A stretch of DNA of 64,000 nt from Mangrovimicrobium sediminis (lineage in GTDB: Bacteria; Pseudomonadota; Gammaproteobacteria; Pseudomonadales; Halieaceae), in the NCBI RefSeq assembly GCF_004745945.1, contig NZ_SRLE01000004.1, positions 62,001 through 126,000 of the forward strand. Direction: 5' to 3'. A program made the translations under genes and the position numbers. Positions 8,180 to 17,682 of this stretch are shown here, in pieces. Each line of letters begins with the position of its first letter. The stretch's first letter is position 1. Below the pieces are notes generated by a model. That model was not told the origin of the DNA, did not search any database, and was given only the letters and a program-made list of their open reading frames with translations.

Positions 8180-8509
8180 ATGCGTCATCCCAACCCCAAA
8201 GCCATGGGCTACGCCACCCAGGTCGAACCGCAGCAGCGACAAGAGAGCAGGCCAGTGTCACACGAGAACGTCAACGGAATGTCGATCCACCAGCGGATTA
8301 CCGCGATCCTCAATCCCAAGCCTGAGGCACACCTGTTCGAGGCGGAGGTCACGCCCACCCCTACCGTGGCCGACGAGGGTGGGGAGATCGGCGAGCTGGA
8401 ATACGAGCTGGCGCGGGCAGAGAAGGCCCTGCACGAGGCCCAGTCCCGGGTCGACAGCCTGCGCGCACGGCTGGCCAGCGCCCAGGGCCGGCCGCGGGCG
8501 CTGGTCTAG
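8180..8509 (+). CDS. Small coiled-coil protein divergent from nifF, function unknown
   Basis: A 109-residue soluble protein I do not recognise. The N-terminal 35 residues are polar, a middle segment (IHQRITAILNPKPEAHLFEAE) is followed by a proline-rich linker, and the last 45 residues are strongly helical with coiled-coil character (IGELEYELARAEKALHEAQS). The ATG is preceded by GAGGAGA. It shares an intergenic region holding two NifA-type sites with nifF, so it may be expressed during nitrogen fixation. Its stop codon overlaps that of the convergent maiA gene (CTAG at 8506-8509). Confidence 0.72.
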   Translation: MRHPNPKAMGYATQVEPQQRQESRPVSHENVNGMSIHQRITAILNPKPEAHLFEAEVTPTPTVADEGGEIGELEYELARAEKALHEAQSRVDSLRARLASAQGRPRALV

Positions 8510-9144
8510 GCCGGCGCGTCCACCTGTGCTTCCGGCGCGGCGCGCGCGAAAGCGGGCTGCGCCAAGCAGTAATCCACCACCGCGTTGATCCGCGGGAAAG
8601 GTGTCATCACGACCTCGAAACGCCGCGCGTTGTACACCATGGGTACCAGGCAGACATCCGCCAGGGTCGGCCCATCCCCAAAGCAGTAATCCCCCGCAGT
8701 TTCCGCCAGCACTGTCTCCACCGCCTGAAAGCCGCGGTGCATCCACGTCGAATACCAGTCGAGGACCTGGGCCTCGCTGGCGTCGAAGTGTTCGCGCAGG
8801 TAGTTGGGAATGGCCATGTTGCACAGCGGGTGAATGTCGCAGGCGATGCAGCCCACTACCGAGCGCACCCGCGCGCGCCGTGCGGGATCGGCGGGCAGTA
8901 GCGGCGGCTGTGGGTGGGTTTCCTCGAGCCACTCCAGCAGCGCCACCGACTGGCCGATGACCTCGCCGCCGGGCAACTCCATGGCCGGCACCAGCCCCTG
9001 CGGATTGCGCGCCAGGTAGTCCGGCGACTTGTGTTCGCCGGCCATCAGGTCGACCGGGATGTATTCGGGTTGCAGGCCCTTGAGGTTGAGCGCGATGCGC
9101 ACGCGAAAGGCGGCGGAGGATCGGTAGAACGCATACAGTTTCAC
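8506..9144 (-). CDS. maiA: Maleylacetoacetate isomerase / zeta-class glutathione S-transferase
   Basis: Isomerises maleylacetoacetate to fumarylacetoacetate in tyrosine and homogentisate breakdown, using glutathione. The zeta-class motif YRSSAAFRVRIALNLKG near residues 6-22 holds the catalytic serines, followed by NPQGLVPAME and the SVALLEWLEE glutathione-binding segment. The 212-residue length is typical. A longer frame is open upstream, but GTG 9144 is preceded by GGAGG eight bases away. No other homogentisate-pathway gene is nearby, so a general zeta GST role is possible. Confidence 0.88.
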   Translation of the reverse strand: MKLYAFYRSSAAFRVRIALNLKGLQPEYIPVDLMAGEHKSPDYLARNPQGLVPAMELPGGEVIGQSVALLEWLEETHPQPPLLPADPARRARVRSVVGCIACDIHPLCNMAIPNYLREHFDASEAQVLDWYSTWMHRGFQAVETVLAETAGDYCFGDGPTLADVCLVPMVYNARRFEVVMTPFPRINAVVDYCLAQPAFARAAPEAQVDAPA

Positions 9145-9181
9145 GTTTGCAGCCTCCCGGCGGCGGTTGCCGCGTTGAGTG

Positions 9182-11380
9182 TCAGCCGACGTCCGCCAGC
9201 GCTTCGCGGTCCTCGGTCTCCCAGCGTATCTCGGTCTCCGGCGGCAGGGAACTGGCCAGCTGCATGCGACCGGCCCGGGTCCACTGGGCGAGGGTGTGCC
9301 CGCTGACCGAGACCGGGATGTCCCGCGCCGGCCCGTTGAAGGATTCCAGCCCGATCCAGGTGTCGCGCCCGGAATACTTTGCCGCGTACAGGCACAGGTC
9401 GCCAAGGCGGATGATGGTCTGCCAGTCCGGCTGTTGCAGGGTGCCGCGCACCAGCGGGTAGCAGACATACCCCACCGAGCAGGTCACTGTCTCGAGGCCG
9501 TCGCCGTTGACGCGGAACGGCGTGTCGCGGATGGCGCTCATCAGGCGCTGGGCCAGGTGGCGTGCGCCGGCGTGGTCGGTGAAGCGGGCGATGGCCACGA
9601 ATTCCTCGCCGCCCCAGCGCACCAGGAAGTCGGAGTGGCGGAACACCTGCTCCAGGCGTTCGCGGAACTGTATGAGCACGTCGTCGCCGGCGCTGTGGCC
9701 GTGGCGGTCGTTGACCCGCTTGAAGTGGTCGATGTCGATGAGGAAGGCTACCAGGTCCGCCTGTTCCGGGCGTGCGGTCTTGCCCGACAGCCAGCCGGCG
9801 TGCTGGCGCAGGCAGTGCTCGAGCTCGCCGTCGATCAGGCTCTCGAGGAAGTGGCGGTTGTACAGGCCGGTGAGGTTGTCGGTCAGGCTGATCAGCTCCA
9901 TGCGCTGGTAAGCCTCCTCGAGCTCGCGGTTCTTGCGCGACAACTCCTCGGTGCGCGCCGCCACTTCGGTTCGCAGCCGCCGGTTGAGCCGCCACTGCAG
10001 GTAGCGCAGCAGCAGCAGGCCGAGCAGGGCGAAGGTGGCGCAGGCGGCGAGCACCCAGCCGCGGCGGTTCAGGCGCGCTTTCTCCAGTTGCGCCTCCTGC
10101 AGCTGCTGGCGGTTCTGCAGCAGCTCTATCTGCTGGCCACGGCGCAGGAACTCCGCCTGCGATTGCGCGCTGCCCATGGCCGCCACGCGGTTTTCACCGA
10201 GGATATTGGTCTCCATCGCCACATGCCGTTGCAGCGCGGCATAGGCCGATTGCCATGCGCCCTGCTGGCGGTAGGCCTCGGCGCGCAGCTTCTCCAGGTG
10301 TGACTGGTCGTGGCGCTGGCCGACGTCGCGGGCGCGCTCGATGCCCTCGTCGATATAGGCCTGGGCCAGGTCCGGTTCGCCGCGGCGCAGGGCGATTTCC
10401 CCGGCGGTCTCCAGGCCATCGATCAGCAGGCTGTTGAACTGACCCGCGCGGGAGCGCTGGATGACGCCGTCGATGATGCCTGCTGCCGTGTCCAGGTTAC
10501 CCTGGGCCAGGGCCAGCTCGGCGAGCAGGCTGCGCGACCAGTCGACGTCGCGTGGTGCGGGGATCGATTGGAACAGGCGCAACGCCTCGTCCAGGTGTTC
10601 GCGCGCCTGTTTGTAATCGCCCATGGCGGTGAACACCACGCCCAGCTTGTTGTTGGTGTAGGCGATGTTGCCCACGTCGCCGGAGGCCAGGTCCAGTTGC
10701 AGAACGTCCTGGAAGTAGCCGAGGGCAGAGGGGTAATCGCCGATCACCACGTACAGGTGGCCGAGGTTGTAGATATCGCTGGCCGCGGCCTCGCTGTCGT
10801 CCAGGGCAGAGTGGATTTCCAGGGCCTGCAGGTGGGCGTTGAGGGCCGGTTCGTACTGGCCGACCCGCTCCAGGGTGGTGCCGATGTTGCTGTAGGTATC
10901 GCCGATCGCGCCCTGGTCGCGCAGTTCCAGGTAGATTTCCATCGCCCGGTAGGCCTCATCCAGCGCCGCCTGGTAGCGCGCCTGGAAGCGATACACCTGG
11001 CCGAGCAGCGTGTGCGCGCGGGCTTGCAGGCGCGGTTCGCCGGTGGCGGCGGCAATGCTGAAGGCCGGTTCGAGATAGCCCAGGGCCGCCGGGTAGTCGT
11101 TGCGGTCGCGGGCATTGGCCGCCAGTTCGAGCAGGGCGCGGCCCTCGTCCTCGCGCGCCCCGCCGGCGCGGGACACGTCGAGCAGGGTGTTGGCCAGTTG
11201 GTCTGCTTTTGCCAGGTCGCCCTCGCGGCGGGCGGCCTCGATGGTGGGAATCGGCCCGGTCTCCGGCACGGGTTCGTCCGCCAGCGCGGCACCCGTGCAG
11301 AGAACACAGGCGAGCGATAGCCCACGCAACAACATCAGCGCGCACGGCAACAGGCCTGCTATTGTCCGGACATAACACAT
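9182..11380 (-). CDS. Membrane diguanylate cyclase with periplasmic TPR sensor
   Basis: Likely makes the second messenger c-di-GMP from GTP. The start MCYVRTIAGLLP ... ALA reads as a signal peptide; an ATG at 11335 is an alternative start. Several TPR repeats follow, to about residue 400 (for example YNLGHLYVVIGDYPSALGYF). Then come one membrane span (LAACATFALLGLLLLRYL), a coiled coil, and a C-terminal GGDEF domain with DIDHFKRVND and the active-site motif RWGGEEF. The TPR part would lie in the periplasm and bind an unknown signal. Divergent from purU. Confidence 0.88.
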   Translation of the reverse strand: MCYVRTIAGLLPCALMLLRGLSLACVLCTGAALADEPVPETGPIPTIEAARREGDLAKADQLANTLLDVSRAGGAREDEGRALLELAANARDRNDYPAALGYLEPAFSIAAATGEPRLQARAHTLLGQVYRFQARYQAALDEAYRAMEIYLELRDQGAIGDTYSNIGTTLERVGQYEPALNAHLQALEIHSALDDSEAAASDIYNLGHLYVVIGDYPSALGYFQDVLQLDLASGDVGNIAYTNNKLGVVFTAMGDYKQAREHLDEALRLFQSIPAPRDVDWSRSLLAELALAQGNLDTAAGIIDGVIQRSRAGQFNSLLIDGLETAGEIALRRGEPDLAQAYIDEGIERARDVGQRHDQSHLEKLRAEAYRQQGAWQSAYAALQRHVAMETNILGENRVAAMGSAQSQAEFLRRGQQIELLQNRQQLQEAQLEKARLNRRGWVLAACATFALLGLLLLRYLQWRLNRRLRTEVAARTEELSRKNRELEEAYQRMELISLTDNLTGLYNRHFLESLIDGELEHCLRQHAGWLSGKTARPEQADLVAFLIDIDHFKRVNDRHGHSAGDDVLIQFRERLEQVFRHSDFLVRWGGEEFVAIARFTDHAGARHLAQRLMSAIRDTPFRVNGDGLETVTCSVGYVCYPLVRGTLQQPDWQTIIRLGDLCLYAAKYSGRDTWIGLESFNGPARDIPVSVSGHTLAQWTRAGRMQLASSLPPETEIRWETEDREALADVG

Positions 11381-11553
11381 CGGTCGCGGATGAGTCCCTG
11401 GGCAAATCCGGCACCGTATCATTTGGCGGAATGCCGGGGCAACGCGAAGTTGCGCAAATCTACAGAAAGTCCTCCCGCCGCGCCCTTTACGACCGGTTGG
11501 GGCTTTGGAACAATACGCGACCTTCGCCACCTCGAACCCCACGGACCGAGCCC

Positions 11554-12432
11554 ATGCCCGAGTACGCCAGCGCCGCGGACGCCTGCGACGCCTATATCCT
11601 GTCTTTCAAGTGCCCCGACCGCATCGGCGTGGTGGCGCTGTACTCGGGCCTGCTCTACGCAGTCGAGGCGAACATCACCGAGGTCTCGAACTACTCCGAC
11701 CCGGTTACCCGCACCTTCTTCCTGCGCTGCGTCTTCGATATCAGTGGCATCACCGTGGATTTCGAGGAGTTCACCGCGCGCCTGGCGGCGCTGGCCGCCG
11801 AACTCGACATGGAGTACACGCTGCGCTGCGTCGCCGAGCGGCCGCGGGTGATGCTGGCGGTCTCCAAGTACGATCACTGCCTGAGTGCGCTGCTCACCAA
11901 GTGGCGCGCTGGGGCGCTGCCGGCGAATATCGTGGGCGTGGTTAGCAACCACGAGGATTGCCGCGAACTGAGCGAGTGGTACGGCCTGCCGTATCACCAC
12001 CTGCCGATCACCCGCGAGACCAAGCCGCAGCAGGAGACGGCGATGCTCGAGGTGTTCGAGGCGGCGGGCGGCGACCTGCTGGTGCTCGCCCGCTACATGC
12101 AGATTCTCTCCGACACCCTGTGCGAGAAGCTGCGCGGCCGCGCGATCAACATCCATCACTCCTTCCTGCCCGGCTTCAAGGGTGCCAAGCCCTACCACCA
12201 GGCCTATGAGCGCGGGGTCAAGGTGATCGGCGCCACCGCCCATTACGTCACCCCGGACCTCGACGAGGGCCCGATCATCGCCCAGGAGGTGCGCCCCATC
12301 GACCACGAGATTTCGGTGGAGCAAATGGTGCACCTGGGCCATGATATTGAATCGGCGGCCCTGTCCCAGGCCGTGCGCCTGCACTGCGAGCAGCGCGTTA
12401 TCCTCAACGGCCAGCGCACGGTTATCCTCTGA
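11554..12432 (+). CDS. purU: Formyltetrahydrofolate deformylase
   Basis: Hydrolyses 10-formyltetrahydrofolate to tetrahydrofolate and formate, feeding formate to PurT and balancing the one-carbon pool. It has an N-terminal ACT domain (FKCPDRIGVVALYSGLLY) and a C-terminal formyltransferase-fold hydrolase with VVSNHEDC, LARYMQILS, NIHHSFLPGFKGAKPY and the DEGPIIAQE end motif. The 292-residue length is usual. ATG 11554 begins the ACT domain cleanly; upstream codons in frame belong to no family match. Confidence 0.93.
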   Translation: MPEYASAADACDAYILSFKCPDRIGVVALYSGLLYAVEANITEVSNYSDPVTRTFFLRCVFDISGITVDFEEFTARLAALAAELDMEYTLRCVAERPRVMLAVSKYDHCLSALLTKWRAGALPANIVGVVSNHEDCRELSEWYGLPYHHLPITRETKPQQETAMLEVFEAAGGDLLVLARYMQILSDTLCEKLRGRAINIHHSFLPGFKGAKPYHQAYERGVKVIGATAHYVTPDLDEGPIIAQEVRPIDHEISVEQMVHLGHDIESAALSQAVRLHCEQRVILNGQRTVIL

Positions 12433-12505
12433 TCCTCCCCGCGAGGGGGGATATCCAGTTGCCTGCGGGGGAGCGGACAATGGCGCCCCTTTTGGAGGTG
12501 ACACC

Positions 12506-15500
12506 GTGGCTGAATCCCTCGATACCCTGCGCCAGCGCATTCGCGCGGCCACCTTTGCCGACGAACCCGCGATCATGCGCGAGCTGCTCGAGGCCACCAG
12601 CCTCGACGGCGCCCAGCGCCGGGCGGTGCGCGCCGAAGCCATCGCCCTGGTCGAGCGTTGCCGGGGCGAGAGTCATCGCGCCGGTACCCTGGACGCCTTC
12701 ATGCAGGAATTCGGGCTGTCCAACCAGGAGGGTATCGCCCTCATGTGCCTGGCCGAGTCGCTGCTGCGGGTGCCTGACGAGGAGACCGCGGACCGGCTGA
12801 TCGCCGAGAAGATCCACTCCGGCGACTGGGCCGCGCACCGTGGCAAGTCCAGCTCCGCCTTCGTCAATGCGTCCGTGTGGGGGCTGATGCTCACCGGTCG
12901 CATCATCCCCCTGGATAGCGAGACCCAGGCCAACCCGCCGTCGCTGATGCGCCGGCTGGTGGCCTCGATGGGCGAGCCGGTGGTGCGTCGCGCGGTGTTG
13001 CAGGCCATGCGTATCCTCGGCGGCCAGTACGTGCTCGGGCGCGATATTCGCGAGGCCCTGCGCCGCGGCCGCGGTGACGAGCACCAGGGCAGCCGCTATT
13101 CCTTCGACATGCTCGGTGAGGGCGCGCGCACCGACGCCGATGCCCAGCGCTACCACGCCGCCTACGCGGCGGCCATCGAGGTGATCGCCAGCGATGCGGG
13201 TGGTGGCGTGGAAAGCGCCAACGGCATCTCGGTCAAGCTCTCCGCGCTGCATCCGCGCTACGCCTACCGGCAGCGCGAGCGGGTGCTGGCCGAACTGCTG
13301 CCGCGGGTGCAGTCGTTGGCGCAGATGGCGCGCGCAGGCAACATCGGTTTCAGTATCGACGCCGAGGAGTGCGACCGCCTGGACCTGTCCCTGGACCTGT
13401 TCGCCGCGCTCGCCCGCGACCCGGCCCTGGCCGGCTGGGACGGCCTCGGCTTCGTGCTGCAGGCCTACCAGAAGCGCGCGGTCCACGTCGCCCGCTGGCT
13501 GGCCGCGCTGGCGCGCGAGAGCGGCCGGCGCATTATGGTGCGCCTGGTCAAGGGCGCCTACTGGGACAGCGAGATCAAGCACGCCCAGGAGCAGGGCCTG
13601 GTTGACTACCCGGTGTTCACCCGCAAGTGCCACACCGACCTCTCCTACGAGGTGTGCGCCGGTGAACTGCTCGCGGCGCAGGATTGCATCTACCCCCAGT
13701 TCGCCACCCACAACGCCTACACGGTCTCGCTGGTGCGGGCACTCACCGCACGCGGCGGACGCTTCGAGTTCCAGCGCCTGCATGGCATGGGTCACCTGCT
13801 CTACGACCAGTTGCTCGCTGCAGCGCCGGACACGCCGGTGCGGGTTTACGCGCCGGTGGGCAGCCACCGCGACCTGCTGCCCTACCTGGTGCGCCGCCTG
13901 TTGGAGAACGGCGCCAACAGCTCCTTCGTCAACCGCTTCCTGGACGAAGACGTACCGGCGGAAACCCTGCTTGGCGACCCGCGCGAGGATACCTGCGCGC
14001 AGCCCGCGCTGCGTCACGCGCAGATCCCGGCGCCGCGGGAACTCTATGCACAGGCGCCACAGCCCTGGCGCAACTCCGCGGGTTTCGACCTGGCGGACCC
14101 GCAGGCGCTGGCGCCCCTGCTGCAGGCGGTGGACAGCGTGCGCGGGCAGCGCTTCAGCGCGGCGCCACTGGTCGGCGGCGTGGCGTGTCCGGGCGGCCCG
14201 GTGCACGATGTTCGCAACCCCGCGAACACCGCGGTGGTGGTTGGGTCGGTGGTCGAGGCGGACGCGGCGGCGGTCGAGAATGCCCTGGCGCGCGCCAGCA
14301 CCGCCCAGCGTGGCTGGGACGCCGGCGGCGTCGCCCTGCGCGCCGATTGCCTGGAGCGCGCCGCGGACCTGCTCGAGGCGCGCGGCAACGAGTTTATCGC
14401 GCTGCTTGCCGCGGAAGCCGGCCGTACCCTGGACGATGGCCTCGCCGAGTTGCGCGAGGCGGTGGATTTCTGCCGCTACTACGCCGCCCAGGGGCGCGCC
14501 CAGTGGGGCGTGCAGGAATTGCCCGGACCCACCGGGGAAAGCAACCAGCTCAGCCTGCACGGCCGCGGGGTGTTCCTGTGTATCAGCCCCTGGAATTTCC
14601 CGCTGGCGATTTTCCTCGGCCAGGTTGCCGCCGCGTTGGTCGCCGGCAACACGGTGCTGGCCAAGCCGGCGGAGCAGACGCCGCTGGTCGCCGCGCGCGC
14701 CTGTGCCCTGTTGCACGAGGCGGGCGTCCCCGGAGACGTGCTGCACCTGCTGCCCGGCGACGGTCCGCGCATCGGCGCGCAGGTGCTCGCCGACCCGCGT
14801 CTGTCCGGCGTCGCTTTTACTGGCGGCCTGGATACCGCCGCCGCGATCAATCGCCAACTCGCCGCCCGCGAGGGCGCCATCGTGCCGCTGATCGCCGAGA
14901 CCGGTGGCCTCAACGCCATGCTCGCCGACGCCACCGCGCTGCCCGAGCAACTGGTGGACGACGTCATCAACTCTGCCTTCCGCAGCGCCGGCCAGCGCTG
15001 CAGTGCCCTGCGCGTGCTCTACCTGCAGGACGATATCGCCGACGGCGTGATCACCATGCTCGGTGGGGCGATGCGCGAGCTGCGCCTGGGCGACCCGGCC
15101 TCGCTGGCCACGGATATCGGACCGGTGATCGACCCGGCCGCCCGCGACCACCTCGAGGCCTACTGCGCGCGCATGCGCGATGCGGCGACCGAGCTCGCCG
15201 CCTGCACGCTGGACGATTCCCACCAGCGCGGCTGTTTCGTGCCGCCGCGGGTCTTCCAGGTACGCAGCATGGCCGAGCTGCCGGGGGAGGTGTTCGGCCC
15301 CGTGTTACACCTGGTGCGCTACCGCAGCGACGAACTGCCGAAGGTGCTCGAGGAGATCAACGCCTCGGGCTATGGCCTCACCCTGGGCGTGCACAGCCGC
15401 ATCGACGGCTTCGCCCGCGAGGTGTTCGCCGCCACCCGGGTCGGCAATACCTACATCAATCGCAACATGGTGGGCGCCGTGGTCGGGGTCAATCCGTTCG

Positions 15501-15640
15501 GTGGACAGGGGCTTTCCGGCACCGGTCCCAAGGCCGGCGGGCCGCACTACCTGGCGCGCTTCGCCACCGAGAAAACCCGTACCGATAACCTGACCGCCCG
15601 CGGCGGCAACACCGACCTGTTCAGCCTGCGCGAATCCTGA
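12506..15640 (+). CDS. putA: Bifunctional proline dehydrogenase / P5C dehydrogenase PutA (short type)
   Basis: Oxidises proline to glutamate in two steps: an FAD proline dehydrogenase (residues about 130-480, with VRLVKGAYWDSEIK and the HNAYTV segment) and an NAD P5C dehydrogenase (about 570-1030, with ISPWNFPLAIF, AETGGLNAML and the catalytic cysteine in SAGQRCSALR). At 1044 residues it lacks the N-terminal ribbon-helix-helix DNA-binding domain of enteric PutA, so it should not repress its own gene. GTG 12506 has GGAGGTG upstream. Confidence 0.94.
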   Translation: MAESLDTLRQRIRAATFADEPAIMRELLEATSLDGAQRRAVRAEAIALVERCRGESHRAGTLDAFMQEFGLSNQEGIALMCLAESLLRVPDEETADRLIAEKIHSGDWAAHRGKSSSAFVNASVWGLMLTGRIIPLDSETQANPPSLMRRLVASMGEPVVRRAVLQAMRILGGQYVLGRDIREALRRGRGDEHQGSRYSFDMLGEGARTDADAQRYHAAYAAAIEVIASDAGGGVESANGISVKLSALHPRYAYRQRERVLAELLPRVQSLAQMARAGNIGFSIDAEECDRLDLSLDLFAALARDPALAGWDGLGFVLQAYQKRAVHVARWLAALARESGRRIMVRLVKGAYWDSEIKHAQEQGLVDYPVFTRKCHTDLSYEVCAGELLAAQDCIYPQFATHNAYTVSLVRALTARGGRFEFQRLHGMGHLLYDQLLAAAPDTPVRVYAPVGSHRDLLPYLVRRLLENGANSSFVNRFLDEDVPAETLLGDPREDTCAQPALRHAQIPAPRELYAQAPQPWRNSAGFDLADPQALAPLLQAVDSVRGQRFSAAPLVGGVACPGGPVHDVRNPANTAVVVGSVVEADAAAVENALARASTAQRGWDAGGVALRADCLERAADLLEARGNEFIALLAAEAGRTLDDGLAELREAVDFCRYYAAQGRAQWGVQELPGPTGESNQLSLHGRGVFLCISPWNFPLAIFLGQVAAALVAGNTVLAKPAEQTPLVAARACALLHEAGVPGDVLHLLPGDGPRIGAQVLADPRLSGVAFTGGLDTAAAINRQLAAREGAIVPLIAETGGLNAMLADATALPEQLVDDVINSAFRSAGQRCSALRVLYLQDDIADGVITMLGGAMRELRLGDPASLATDIGPVIDPAARDHLEAYCARMRDAATELAACTLDDSHQRGCFVPPRVFQVRSMAELPGEVFGPVLHLVRYRSDELPKVLEEINASGYGLTLGVHSRIDGFAREVFAATRVGNTYINRNMVGAVVGVNPFGGQGLSGTGPKAGGPHYLARFATEKTRTDNLTARGGNTDLFSLRES

Positions 15641-15694
15641 TACCTCGCCGCCTGGCTTGGCCGCATGCGGCGATGCGGGCTAGACTGCGGCCCC

Positions 15695-16357
15695 ATGCAT
15701 ATCCTGCTGGTAGAAGATGACTCCTCCCTGGCCGAGGGCCTGCAACAGGCGCTCGGCAAGCAGGGCTATGTGGTCAACCATGTGCCCAGCGGGCGCCTGG
15801 CGCTGGCGGCTTTCGCCAGCGAGCCGCCAGATGTGCTGGTGCTGGACCTCGGCCTGCCGGACATGGACGGCCTGCAGGTGCTCAGCGAACTGCGCAGCAA
15901 GGGCCTGCGCACACCGGTGCTGGTGCTCACCGCGCGGGACCAGCTGGACGACAAGGTCACCGGTCTCGACCGCGGCGCCGACGACTACCTGGCCAAGCCT
16001 TTCGACATGCAGGAACTCTGCGCGCGCCTGCGGGTGTTCGAGCGCCGACTGTCCTCGGTCGCGGTGAGCCACGTGGTGCGCGTGGGCGAGGTTGAACTGG
16101 ACACTGCCGCCCATGCGATCAGCGTCGCCGGCTGCGAAGTGGAGATGCCGCGCCGGGAGTACATGCTGCTCAAGACGCTGATGGAGAACGCCGGCAAGGT
16201 ACTCACCCGGGAGGCCCTGGAGGCGCGTCTGTACAGCTGGGGCGAGGAGATCGCCAGCAATGCGCTGGAGGTACACATCCACCACCTGCGCAAGAAGCTG
16301 CCGGAGAAGTTCATCAAGACTGTGCGCGGTATCGGCTACAGCGTGCCCCGACGGTGA
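15695..16357 (+). CDS. OmpR/PhoB-family response regulator
   Basis: DNA-binding half of a two-component system. The receiver domain has the acidic pair E7-D8-D9, phosphoacceptor D51 (VLVLDLGLPDMDG) and the LTARD and DDYLAKPFD motifs. The C-terminal winged helix ends with EVHIHHLRKKLP and KTVRGIGYSVP, like QseB/BasR-type regulators. The stop codon overlaps the start of the sensor kinase. It is the first gene of a five-gene operon with a cupredoxin and an FTR1 permease, so it probably responds to a metal or to envelope state. Confidence 0.92.
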   Translation: MHILLVEDDSSLAEGLQQALGKQGYVVNHVPSGRLALAAFASEPPDVLVLDLGLPDMDGLQVLSELRSKGLRTPVLVLTARDQLDDKVTGLDRGADDYLAKPFDMQELCARLRVFERRLSSVAVSHVVRVGEVELDTAAHAISVAGCEVEMPRREYMLLKTLMENAGKVLTREALEARLYSWGEEIASNALEVHIHHLRKKLPEKFIKTVRGIGYSVPRR

Positions 16358-17682
16358 GATCGATCCGCACCTACCTGGTGGCGATGCTGATGGCCGCCTT
16401 CACCCTGGTCACCTTTCTCGCCGCGCTCAACGGTTACCTCATCTCCATGCGCGAGGCGGAGCAACTGCTGGACCGCCAGCTCCGCCACGCCAGCAGCGTG
16501 CTGCAGCAGGCCTACTCGGGCGGCGCGCAGCAGCGCGATCCCGCTGCGATTGGTGCAGCGAGTGCTGTGGTGAATGGCGCGGGGAACGGCGAGGAGTTCG
16601 CCTTCCAGGTGTGGCGCGCGGGCCAGCTGCTGTTCGCCTCGCCGCGGGCGTCGGTCGAGCCCATCGGCGAACTCGAGGCGGGCTACCGCTTTGCCAATTC
16701 CGGCGGTTACCGCTGGCGCGTGTTCACCCGGGTGGCGGCGGATGGCGATGTGTTCGTGGTCGCCGAGCGCGCCGACCTGCGCTACCTGATCGCGGAAAAA
16801 GTGGTGCTCAAGTCGGTGCTGCCGCTGGTGCTCTGGCTGCCGGTCGCCGCGCTGCTGGTGTGGGTGGTGGTCGGCTGGGGCCTGAAACCCCTGCGCGACC
16901 TCGGGCAGCAGATCAACGCGCGGCGCAGCGACGATCTATCGCCGGTCGCGCTGGAGCGGCCGCCGCTGGAACTGGTGCGCCTGGTCGAGTCCGCCAACTC
17001 GCTGCTGGCGCGGCTGGCCGCCGCCTTCCAGCGGGAAAAAGAGTTCGCCACCCACGCAGCCCACGAGTTGCGCACGCCTTTGAGCATTCTCAAGGTTCAC
17101 CTGCACAACCTCGGCGCCGAGTTGCCCCCGGGGGAGCCGTCGCTGGCACACGCCAATGCCGGAGTGGAGCGCATGTGCCACCTGGTCGAGCAGGTGCTGG
17201 ACCTGAGCCGCAGCAACCCGGAATTGCGCCAGGGCAAATTCGCGCCGCTGGACCTGCACGCCCTGGCACGCCGGGTGACCGCGCAGCTGTGGCCCGCCTT
17301 CGAGGAGAAGGGGCTGTCGCTGGAACTGGAAGGGGATGAACCGGCCCGCTTCTCGGGCGACGAGGCTATGCTCGAGATCCTGCTGGAGAACCTGCTGGAC
17401 AACGCGCGCAAGTACACGCCGGACCACGGCGCGGTGCGCGTGCGCATCACTGCGACCGACAGCGCCGTGGCGCTGGCGGTGGAAGATTCCGGGCCGGGCA
17501 TCGACGAGGACCAGCGCGAGCGCGTGTTCCAGCGCTTTTACCGTGCCAGTCCGGACGCGGCCTGCGGTACCGGCCTGGGACTGGCCATCGTCGAGCACAT
17601 CGTGCGTGCCCACGGCGCCCGGATCACCCTGCAGCGCAGCGAATTGGGCGGACTGGCCGTGCGCGTGAGTTTCCCGCGATGA
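16354..17682 (+). CDS. Sensor histidine kinase paired with the upstream regulator
   Basis: Inner-membrane kinase of 442 residues. Two membrane spans (about 8-30 and 150-175) bracket a periplasmic sensor domain of some 120 residues. A HAMP-like stretch follows, then the HisKA box FATHAAHELRTPLS with phospho-histidine H237, and an ATPase domain with NLLDNARKY, VEDSGPGIDEDQ and GTGLGLAIV. The start is GTG overlapping the regulator's TGA; the stop overlaps the next ATG. No metal-binding motif stands out in the sensor domain. Confidence 0.92.
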   Translation: MRSIRTYLVAMLMAAFTLVTFLAALNGYLISMREAEQLLDRQLRHASSVLQQAYSGGAQQRDPAAIGAASAVVNGAGNGEEFAFQVWRAGQLLFASPRASVEPIGELEAGYRFANSGGYRWRVFTRVAADGDVFVVAERADLRYLIAEKVVLKSVLPLVLWLPVAALLVWVVVGWGLKPLRDLGQQINARRSDDLSPVALERPPLELVRLVESANSLLARLAAAFQREKEFATHAAHELRTPLSILKVHLHNLGAELPPGEPSLAHANAGVERMCHLVEQVLDLSRSNPELRQGKFAPLDLHALARRVTAQLWPAFEEKGLSLELEGDEPARFSGDEAMLEILLENLLDNARKYTPDHGAVRVRITATDSAVALAVEDSGPGIDEDQRERVFQRFYRASPDAACGTGLGLAIVEHIVRAHGARITLQRSELGGLAVRVSFPR

